Of a DNA stretch of 62,075 nucleotides, positions 51,955-58,235 are shown one piece after another (the first letter of the stretch is position 1; each line of letters opens with the position of its first letter). The stretch covers positions 1-62,075 of the forward strand of contig JAZDOK010000018.1 in assembly GCA_043798715.1 (NCBI GenBank), written 5' to 3'. The stretch is from JAZDOK01 sp043798715. GTDB lineage: Bacteria > Vulcanimicrobiota > JAZDOK01. The notes below the pieces were generated by a model. That model was not told where the DNA came from. It saw only the letters and a program-made list of their open reading frames with translations, and ran no database searches. The translations under genes were made by a program, and so were the position numbers.

Positions 51955-52762
51955 CGGAACTCAACTCCTCAAGACGCTTTTTCAGCGTATCCCGGCAGAG
52001 GGAGGAAGTGACGTATCTTTGCTGCCACTCCTCGGGTGGCAGGTCCTCCAGCCGCCGGTATAGAGGCGCATATTCCCGGACTCCGAAATAATCCAGGGCG
52101 CCCCGCGGAGGGCCGTAGTAAACCATCCGCCCGCGATACAGGATCAAAATCGCGGTAAGCAGTTCCACGGAATCCATAACGTGGGTCGAGAGGACCACGC
52201 AGCGCCCTCCATCGGCCAGACCCCGGAAGAGTTCCATGAATTTTCTCTCCAGCGCCGGATCCAGCCCCGAGGTGGGCTCGTCCATAAAAAGGAGCGGAGG
52301 GTCCGTGATGAGCTCCAGAGCGATGTTCACCCGCTTGCGCTCTCCCCCGCTCAAACGGGCGATGAGGGTCCGGCGCCGCTCCTTAAGACCCAGGGTGTCG
52401 AGAAGCTCCTCCAGGCGCTTTCTGAGCGAATTTTCATCCATCTCCTCCGGGAGCCGCAGGAGGGCGCTGTAATACAGGGCCTTCTCCACCGGGAGGAAGC
52501 GGTGCACGATGTCCTCCTGGGGAACAAGGCCGATCTGTTTCCGGTAGATTGAGCGGTTCTGGTAAAGATCGATTCCGTCGATCAGAACCTTCCCCTCATC
52601 CGGCTTAATAAGACCGCAGAGCGCCGAGATAAGTGTGCTCTTCCCCGAGCCCGAGGGACCCAGGATGCCCACGCACTCACCCGCCCGGGCCGAAAAAGAG
52701 GCCCGATCCAAAATCCGGGTGCTCCCCGCCTTCCGGGAGAGATTGAGCCCGTCTATCCGCAT
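51941..52762 (-). CDS. ABC transporter ATP-binding protein, ABCG-like
   Basis: 273 residues. Walker A GPSGSGKSTLI, Q loop LVPQEDIVHRFLPVEKALYYSALLRLP (the long form typical of ABCG), signature LSGGERKRVNIALELI, Walker B LLFMDEPTSGLD, and H loop VLSTHVMDS. It pairs with the permease gene directly downstream to give a four-part transporter from two separate chains, in contrast to eukaryotic ABCG half-transporters that carry both on one chain. Confidence 0.95.
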   Translation of the reverse strand: MRIDGLNLSRKAGSTRILDRASFSARAGECVGILGPSGSGKSTLISALCGLIKPDEGKVLIDGIDLYQNRSIYRKQIGLVPQEDIVHRFLPVEKALYYSALLRLPEEMDENSLRKRLEELLDTLGLKERRRTLIARLSGGERKRVNIALELITDPPLLFMDEPTSGLDPALERKFMELFRGLADGGRCVVLSTHVMDSVELLTAILILYRGRMVYYGPPRGALDYFGVREYAPLYRRLEDLPPEEWQQRYVTSSLCRDTLKKRLEELSSVVES

Positions 52763-52920
52763 ACCGTCTGAACCCGCTTTCGTACCTTTGATAGCACCTT
52801 GAGTGATTCCTTCGGGATGTGAATCTCGCTTCCTGTGCTCCGAGGTTCACCCACTTCCTGCTCACCGGGGGGGCTGCGATGAGCCAGTCCACCGTGTTAT
52901 ATTTTAGTGACGCTTAAGAT

Positions 52921-53118
52921 CTATGCGAAAATCAGAGATGAATCATCTTCAAACACAGCAGGGCCGAATGTTTCAATATGAAAGCGAATGGCCGATTTCA
53001 CATCCTGTAATGCTTCATCGTAGCTGTCGCCTTCTCCCACAACGACGCCCTTAAATCCCAACGGGTAGGCCACATAGCCTTCCGGATGCTTCTCAATCAC
53101 AATTTTTATCTGGCGCAT
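52921..53118 (-). CDS. HicB-like antitoxin-fold protein, no visible partner
   Basis: 65 residues from the ATG at 53118 (GAGGAGG 5 nt upstream). HicB fold pattern: KIVIEKHPEGYVAYPLGFKGVVVGEGDSYDEALQDVKSAIRFHIETFG, with the DUF1902/HicB strand-helix layout and no C-terminal DNA-binding extension. A HicA toxin gene is expected beside it but none is intact. The 158 nt downstream contains only a broken frame ending in IHIPKESLKVLSKVRKRV, which I cannot assign. It may be an orphan or a regulator that has lost its partner. Confidence 0.72.
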   Translation of the reverse strand: MRQIKIVIEKHPEGYVAYPLGFKGVVVGEGDSYDEALQDVKSAIRFHIETFGPAVFEDDSSLIFA

Positions 53119-53180
53119 ATTTCCTCCTCTCACACTCCAAGGTCACCCTGCATTCTTGCTCTAATAATAATTGCCATCCC

Positions 53181-53222
53181 CGCCGCCTTCGGCGAAACTA
53201 CCAGAGACATCCCCTATAGGGG
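53181..53222 (-). terminator. Two short hairpins after the caspase-SUMF gene
   Basis: CGCCG (53181-53185) with CGGCG (53190-53194), loop CCTT, and the perfect palindrome CCCCTATAGGGG (53211-53222), both between the stop of the caspase gene and the hicB start. Either could end transcription; neither has a U tract. Confidence 0.35.
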
Positions 53223-53269
53223 CACATTGCAACGTTTCCCCTAGACCCCTGAAAAGTAAAAGAGTAATT

Positions 53270-55462
53270 TTATCTGGTATTGAGCGTACGAGCGACCCGG
53301 AAACCATTGTTGCCGCTCCAATTGTCCAGGCGATTCCTGAGCCGGTTTGCGCACCGTAAATTAATGGTGCCGTCATCGCCCCAGGAACCACCACGCAAAA
53401 CGCGATAGCTACCGCTCGATGGGCCCTGCGGATCGGAGCTGAGCGACTGCGAATAGTACTTCTCCCCATACCAATCTGCACACCACTCCCACACATTCCC
53501 CGCCATGTCCAGGCAACCGTAAGGAGAGGACCCGGAAGAAAAGGAGCCCACCGAAAGGGGGCCCCGGCCCTGATATATACTCACTATCCCCGGAAGCTGG
53601 GGGCCTTGAAACCAGTTACATCGGCCTTCATCCCACTCGTCTCCCCAGGGATACTTCCTCCCATCCGTCCCTCGCGCAGCCTTCTCCCACTCAGCCTCCG
53701 TAGGAAGCCGAAGACTTGCCCACTTGCAGTATGCTTGTGCGTCATTCCAGGAGACGCAAACAACAGGGTGATCGGCAGTGCCGGAATTGTAGTAGTTCTT
53801 CCAAGAGCCTCTCGCGTTGTAGCCCGTCGCGTTTATGAATTTCGCAAACTGCTCATTCGTCACTTCGTACTTCCCGATGTAGTAGGCTGAAAGATACACC
53901 CGGTGCGGAGGCTTCTCATCTTCATAATCATTACTCCCCATTATAAATTCGCCGGCGGGAATCATGATAAGCTCCGAGCCGTCCTTGGCGTTGGTGATGA
54001 CCGAAGGCATCGTTCCCATCGCCACCTGCTGGGGGCGCGAGGCCGCAGAGCTGCTCGCCGCCTTCTTCGCGGCGGCTTTCCGGGCAGCCTCAACCTGTCG
54101 CTCCTCTTCAGCCTGCCTGCGATCCTCGGCCTTCCGCTCCGCCTCGGCATTTCTGGCCTCCTTCGCCTGCCGCTTCTCCTCCGCCAAGCGCTCCGCCTCG
54201 GCGATCTTCTCATCTAGAGCCGAAATCCGTCCTTCGGCATACTGCCTCAGATTCTCGTCCTCGGCACTTAAGGGGTTGTCCTCGACATAAGCGCTCAAAA
54301 TCTTCTCCCAAGCCCTCTTCTTTGAAGCCGCTGAGAGGTTGGGATCCGACTCAAGAGCCTTCGCCTCGCTCACATCCCCCTGGAACCTCTTCTGCCAATC
54401 GGCCCACACGGACTTTTCCTTTTCTTTGGCCTCCTTATTTTTCTCTGCTTCCATCTTGAGGTCGCTCAAATCTGCCCCGCTCCCTGAGGGCAACACCGGC
54501 TCGTACTCCTTGGCGGGCAGCTCAGACGAAGGCTTCCAGTTCTTTGGAAGGGGAAGAGGACTTGCCCCGACCTTCTCCTCCTTCCTCAACTCAAAGACAA
54601 AGTCCCCCTTGTCCAGGTTGGGATCCCGGATCTTGCCATACTGCGGATGCTGGCAGTTGTTGGAATAATTGACGACATTGGTCTCCAGAAAGTTACCCAG
54701 TTCCGCCCCAGTCACGTAACTGTCTCCGTTGGCGTCAGCCTCCCCGCCAATCCCCGCGACAAACTGCTCCTTAAAAACGGATTTATCCGGTACCGCCTCC
54801 TCCGCGCTCCCGGAGGTGATGAACTGGCGCACCGGCTTCTGGGTCTTGTAGGTGATGTCCGTAGGCACCGCCCGGATCATGGCGAAGATGGAGCCGGAGA
54901 AGCAACTATCAAAAACAAAGAGTGCGTGCTTGGACTGGATGCGCTTGGCATAGCCGTCAAAGAGCTGCATGTCGAGCGCACGGGCAAAGAAGGTTTTGCG
55001 ATCCCGGTCGGGCCGCGGAGCATCCGCGGGAACGATGTAGCCCATCTCCACGCCCGTAGGAAGCTTTTCGGTGTGGCCGTGGCCTGCAAAATAGATAAGG
55101 AGACGATTCTCAGTGTCGTAGCCGTATTCGGAGACAAAACTTTCGATCTTCGCCTTGAGTTGGATGCTGTCGGGATCCCTAAGGATGAATACCTCAAATC
55201 CCTGTTTTTTCAGGATTTTTTCGACGTCTTCGAGATCTTTCTTAACGCCTGGAAGCCTCGGCCACCCCGCCGTGTAGTTGCTCACACCGATCAACAGGGC
55301 GTAACTTCCGCTGTAGAGTTTGACTTCCTTCGCGGCGCCGTCCTCGCCCTTGAGGCGCACGATGACCGAGCGGCTCACCGTCATCCCTTGGGCCGCAAAA
55401 AGAAAAGCCGAAAAAACCGCCGCCATAAGAAGCGTGATAAAAAGCAGATGCCTTCTTTTCAT
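53270..55462 (-). CDS. Exported caspase-like / EF-hand / SUMF protein
   Basis: 730 residues from the ATG at 55462 (AGAGGTG 8 nt upstream; an earlier in-frame start lies at 55507). Signal peptide to about residue 25. Peptidase C14 (caspase) domain about 50-240: YALLIGVSNYT, catalytic His128 in YFAGHGH and Cys187 in VFDSCFSGS. A calcium-binding EF-hand loop (DANGDSYVTGAE, 243-254) follows. A charged, Ala/Glu-rich coiled coil runs from about 320 to 480. The C-terminal SUMF domain (about 490-730) has IPAGEFIMGS, YYIGKYEVTNEQFAKFI, MAGNVWEWCADWYG and VLRGGSWGDD, without the FGE active-site cysteines. Extracytoplasmic Ca-dependent protease is the inferred role. Confidence 0.9.
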   Translation of the reverse strand: MKRRHLLFITLLMAAVFSAFLFAAQGMTVSRSVIVRLKGEDGAAKEVKLYSGSYALLIGVSNYTAGWPRLPGVKKDLEDVEKILKKQGFEVFILRDPDSIQLKAKIESFVSEYGYDTENRLLIYFAGHGHTEKLPTGVEMGYIVPADAPRPDRDRKTFFARALDMQLFDGYAKRIQSKHALFVFDSCFSGSIFAMIRAVPTDITYKTQKPVRQFITSGSAEEAVPDKSVFKEQFVAGIGGEADANGDSYVTGAELGNFLETNVVNYSNNCQHPQYGKIRDPNLDKGDFVFELRKEEKVGASPLPLPKNWKPSSELPAKEYEPVLPSGSGADLSDLKMEAEKNKEAKEKEKSVWADWQKRFQGDVSEAKALESDPNLSAASKKRAWEKILSAYVEDNPLSAEDENLRQYAEGRISALDEKIAEAERLAEEKRQAKEARNAEAERKAEDRRQAEEERQVEAARKAAAKKAASSSAASRPQQVAMGTMPSVITNAKDGSELIMIPAGEFIMGSNDYEDEKPPHRVYLSAYYIGKYEVTNEQFAKFINATGYNARGSWKNYYNSGTADHPVVCVSWNDAQAYCKWASLRLPTEAEWEKAARGTDGRKYPWGDEWDEGRCNWFQGPQLPGIVSIYQGRGPLSVGSFSSGSSPYGCLDMAGNVWEWCADWYGEKYYSQSLSSDPQGPSSGSYRVLRGGSWGDDGTINLRCANRLRNRLDNWSGNNGFRVARTLNTR

Positions 55463-55536
55463 CAAAATCACCTCTCGGATAAACTTCCGCACACCATTAT
55501 ACCACAAATTACGGCGGTGCTGAAGATGGCGGCCCT

Positions 55537-55558
55537 ACATTCGGGCAACCACAGGGGG
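55537..55558. repeat. Dispersed hairpin element, copy 1 (partial)
   Basis: 22 nt starting ACATTCGGGCAACC, identical to 58061-58082. Here the right arm of the hairpin is altered (GGCTGAGCC in place of GGTTGCCC). It lies in the gap between the caspase gene and the alcohol dehydrogenase gene. A preceding GATGGCGGCCC also resembles GATGGCAGCCC before the other copy. Confidence 0.7.
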
Positions 55559-55581
55559 CTGAGCCACTCCTTTACCCACAA

Positions 55582-56706
55582 TCACATCGCCCGGAAGAGA
55601 ATCTCATGCAGATCTTCTTCCGTCAGGAGGGCGGAATTGTTTTTCAGGCTTCCGGTTCCGGCGACAATGCGTGGAATGTCGGTTTTAGTAACCCCGAAAG
55701 AAGAAAGAGGAGGAAAGGAAAAGCGGCTGCAGTATTTCAAAAGGGGCTCTCCCAGAGCCGTCTCCGCCTCCAGGTATGCCGAAACAGCGCGCGCCTCCCC
55801 CCTGCCCTCTCGAATCGCCTCAAGATTTTTCTCAGTCGCAAAAGGAAGAAGGCGGGCGCAGGCGACTGCATGCGGCACGCCAAAAAGTCCACCCAGCGGT
55901 GAGGCCAGCGCATGGACCGCTCCCACTCCTGCGTGCGAGAGAGCCACCCCGGATAGATAGGCCGCATAGGACATCCTGGTTCTGGCTCCCATGTCCTCCC
56001 CTTTTTCTACAGCCTGCAAAAGCCCCTGGCCGACGGCCGCAATTCCAGACAGGGCCAGGGCCGCAATGGGAGGCGTGACGTTGGGAGAGGTAAAGGGCTC
56101 GACTAGCTGAGTAAGGGCGTCCATCCCGTCCGCCGCGGTAATCTCCGGAGAGCAGGAAATAGTAAGCTCCGGATCCACCAGGGCCACGCGCGGAAGAAGG
56201 CGCACATCACGGAAGCTCTTCTTGAAACCCTCCTTGCGGCTGGCTATCACGGCGTTTCTGGTCGCTTCGCTTCCAGTTCCCGCCGTGGTAGGCACACTGA
56301 TTAAAGGAATAGGATGCGACTTCATTACCGCCCCGCTCCCCACTCCTTCGAGATAATCCTTAACGGAACCGGAATTAGGCACCATCCCCGAGATGGCTTT
56401 CCCAAGGTCGATCACGCTGCCCCCGCCAACGGCTATTACCATATCGCAACCTTCTTCACGGGACAGAAGAGTGGCTGCATCCACCGTTTCCACCAGGGGT
56501 TCCCCCTCTGAGGGCCAGCTTAAATAGGTGAGGTCGTGTGCCGCAAGATCGTCCTTAATCCGCCCCAGGATTCCGCTATTTTGGAGAAAGGTTTTGCCCG
56601 TCACCAGGAGAACGCGCCTTCCCATGGTCGAGGCAATTTCCCCGAGGCGCCGCAACTGGCCGGCGCCGAAGAAGGTTTCGGTTGGAAAATGAAGTTCGAA
56701 TATCAC
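55582..56706 (-). CDS. Iron-containing alcohol dehydrogenase
   Basis: 374 residues of Fe-ADH (group III) fold. The NAD-binding GGGSVIDLGKAIS motif is near residue 95. SVPTTAGTGSEATRNAVI and DPELTISCSPEITAADGMDALTQLVEP follow with metal-site Asp, and the metal-binding His residues lie in LSHAGVGAVHALASPLGGLFGVPHAVACARL. It reduces aldehydes or oxidises alcohols, usually NAD(H)- and Fe(II)-dependent; the substrate is not predictable. The start ATG is 4 nt after the stop of the ABM monooxygenase gene on the same strand. Confidence 0.94.
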   Translation of the reverse strand: MIFELHFPTETFFGAGQLRRLGEIASTMGRRVLLVTGKTFLQNSGILGRIKDDLAAHDLTYLSWPSEGEPLVETVDAATLLSREEGCDMVIAVGGGSVIDLGKAISGMVPNSGSVKDYLEGVGSGAVMKSHPIPLISVPTTAGTGSEATRNAVIASRKEGFKKSFRDVRLLPRVALVDPELTISCSPEITAADGMDALTQLVEPFTSPNVTPPIAALALSGIAAVGQGLLQAVEKGEDMGARTRMSYAAYLSGVALSHAGVGAVHALASPLGGLFGVPHAVACARLLPFATEKNLEAIREGRGEARAVSAYLEAETALGEPLLKYCSRFSFPPLSSFGVTKTDIPRIVAGTGSLKNNSALLTEEDLHEILFRAM

Positions 56707-56710
56707 CGGC

Positions 56711-57025
56711 TCAAGACCGCCATTGCTCTTCTTCTACAGGAAAGAGGCTGTGGTGTTTTACTCCCTTGCGCGGCTCCGCCATCCACTCTTTAACTGCATC
56801 GCGCCACTTGAGATAATGAGGCGTCTGCTGGTGGATGGAGAAATCGTCTTTGCTCCTGTAGACCTCGTAGAAGAAAAACTGGTTTGGATCCTCCTCCGCC
56901 TGAAGCACGTCAAAACGCAGATTCCCCGGCTCCTTCCGGGAGTTTCGGGCATTCTCAAGATTTTCCGCGAGGTACTCTTCATGAAATTCTTCCTTCACTT
57001 TCGAGGTGACACACACAACGTACAT
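56711..57025 (-). CDS. Antibiotic biosynthesis monooxygenase (ABM) domain protein
   Basis: 104 residues from the ATG at 57025 (GGAGG 9 nt upstream; the frame opens further out at 57181 without an SD). ABM/YgiN-type dimeric ferredoxin-like fold: MYVVCVTSKVKEEFHEEYLA, NARNSRKEPGNLRFDVLQAEEDPNQFFFYEVYRSKDDFSIHQQTPHYLKW. Known members are quinol monooxygenases, heme-degrading IsdG types and LsrG epimerases. The H-x-x-T-x-H/Y pattern (IHQQTPHY) matches YgiN-like proteins. Probably co-transcribed with the alcohol dehydrogenase gene. Confidence 0.88.
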   Translation of the reverse strand: MYVVCVTSKVKEEFHEEYLAENLENARNSRKEPGNLRFDVLQAEEDPNQFFFYEVYRSKDDFSIHQQTPHYLKWRDAVKEWMAEPRKGVKHHSLFPVEEEQWRS

Positions 57026-57294
57026 TTTTTCATTCCTCCAACATAAAAGATGGAAGCTCTTCTGCCTTCTGTCTTTACTACAGAATAAAATGAAATCCTC
57101 CTTTTTGAAACAGCTTTCTCTCGGCCCCGGTTTGATACGCATAGATAAAATGCCTTTTAAAAAGCAAGTATTCATGGGCAAAAGCGGAGATTGCTCAAAA
57201 CAGGCGTGTGATTATGAAAACAGGCCTACTGAGCGCCCCAAAGAATTCCTTCAAGGATGAATATTTGACCCCAGCATATGCTAGGTCATATCCC

Positions 57295-57633
57295 TTATCC
57301 GATCGCGGATGTTTTAAGCATATCAATTCCCTTGGTTTTAACTTCATCCCCGATAAAGCTGCCTTTTCCAGCGTTTTCAAATTCATCGGGAGACAGCCCA
57401 AGTATTTCCATGGGCCATTTAAGTCCCACCCGCGCACGGCCGAGAATACAGGCCCTTTCCCATAGGTCCATTCCGGAAAAATCCTTGGAAATTACGGCTA
57501 AGTCAAGGTCGCTGTCCTTGAGGAGACGGCCATTTGCAGAGGAACCGAAGAGAATAATTTTCTCCGGCCGAATGCCCAAGCCCCTCAGGTTTCCTCCATA
57601 CTCGTTTATGATTGGAGCGATTTTTCTATCCAT
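57295..57633 (-). CDS. MNT-type minimal nucleotidyltransferase
   Basis: 112 residues. Nucleotidyltransferase motif IILFGSSANGRLLKDSDLDLAVIS (G-S-x11-D-x-D) near residue 27. MNT proteins pair with HEPN ribonucleases and inactivate them, in some systems by adding AMP to the HEPN protein. The start overlaps the end of the HEPN gene by 28 nt, the usual toxin-antitoxin operon layout. The catalytic Asp pair is intact, so an active antitoxin is possible. Confidence 0.85.
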   Translation of the reverse strand: MDRKIAPIINEYGGNLRGLGIRPEKIILFGSSANGRLLKDSDLDLAVISKDFSGMDLWERACILGRARVGLKWPMEILGLSPDEFENAGKGSFIGDEVKTKGIDMLKTSAIG

Positions 57634-57992
57634 GCAAAGACCTCCTTGGTTTTTCCAAGAAAAATAGCACTTCGCTCCTTGTGGAAATCTTTCAGTAAGG
57701 AAGAAAAATCTTGAGGGTATCTGGTTATAACACCCAGGTTGCTGATTTCAACCAAAAATTTTCCAACTTCGGGGGAGGGAGCGATCCCGGCAAGGTCGCT
57801 GAGGTATCCTAAATCGTGAGTCTTCGAGGGTGACTGGCTGGTGATTTGCTGAATCCTGGCTTTAAGAATCTTTTCAAGGGCAAGATGACACATGAATATG
57901 GTATAGATAAACCTTCCCGAAGAGAACATGAACTCTGCCGTTTCCAGATCGTATCGAGCAGAAGACAACCAATTTACAACTTCTTTGTCCAT
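57606..57992 (-). CDS. HEPN-domain protein (toxin-like partner of MNT)
   Basis: 128 residues, all-helical. HEPN pattern: VVNWLSSARYDLETAEFMFSSGRFIYTIFMCHLALEKILKARI, THDLGYLSDLAG, and ITRYPQDF near the C-terminus. The strict Rx4-6H ribonuclease motif is not evident, as is common in the MNT-paired subgroup. In that group some members are toxins and others only bind nucleotide. First gene of the HEPN-MNT pair; sits next to the repeat-rich gap. Confidence 0.82.
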   Translation of the reverse strand: MDKEVVNWLSSARYDLETAEFMFSSGRFIYTIFMCHLALEKILKARIQQITSQSPSKTHDLGYLSDLAGIAPSPEVGKFLVEISNLGVITRYPQDFSSLLKDFHKERSAIFLGKTKEVFAWIEKSLQS

Positions 57993-58060
57993 ACAAATTC
58001 CTCAGCACCATTATAGCATACCGTCATGGAAAAATCGAATAACGCAGATGGCAGCCCGCG

Positions 58061-58088
58061 ACATTCGGGCAACCACAGGGGGTTGCCC
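58061..58088. repeat. Dispersed hairpin element, copy 2 (complete)
   Basis: Starts ACATTCGGGCAACC; GGGCAACC (58067-58074) and GGTTGCCC (58081-58088) form a perfect 8-bp stem with the loop ACAGGG. The first 22 nt match 55537-55558 exactly. This looks like a REP-type mobile or dispersed intergenic hairpin. Confidence 0.75.
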
Positions 58089-58100
58089 CTATAAAGTCCC

Positions 58101-58130
58101 GTAAAACGGTATTATGTCCCCATTACCCGG
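58101..58130. repeat. Short dispersed intergenic element (copy 2)
   Basis: Contains AAAACGGTATTATGTCCCC and ends CATTACCCGG; the same words, two bases shorter, occur at 51119-51137. Confidence 0.5.
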
Positions 58131-58133
58131 AAC

Positions 58134-58162
58134 AATCTGTGTCATCTGCGTAATCTGTGGAT
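58134..58162. repeat. Three 9-nt units, intergenic
   Basis: Three tandem nonamers (AATCTGTGT, CATCTGCGT, AATCTGTGG) followed by AT. This short pattern is a known recurring intergenic sequence in several bacterial phyla and gives the spurious peptide ITQMTQI when translated. Noncoding. Confidence 0.65.
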
Positions 58163-58235
58163 ACTTCCGTCTTTCTTTCTTCGTGGTGCCGGACTCCTGA
58201 AAGGAAAGCGTCCGGCACGTGTGCAATATTACTGC

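Noticed and set aside
52763..52920. HicA toxin gene next to hicB
   Set aside because: No continuous frame with a start, RBS or HicA pattern; only a fragment IHIPKESLKVLSKVRKRV is suggestive.
54647..55960. Plus-strand open frame (437 codons) opposite the caspase and alcohol dehydrogenase genes
   Set aside because: Crosses an intergenic gap and repeat; the opposite strand has complete catalytic motifs.
57195..57437. 80-codon minus-strand frame downstream of the MNT gene
   Set aside because: Overlaps the MNT coding region in another frame and has no SD or domain.
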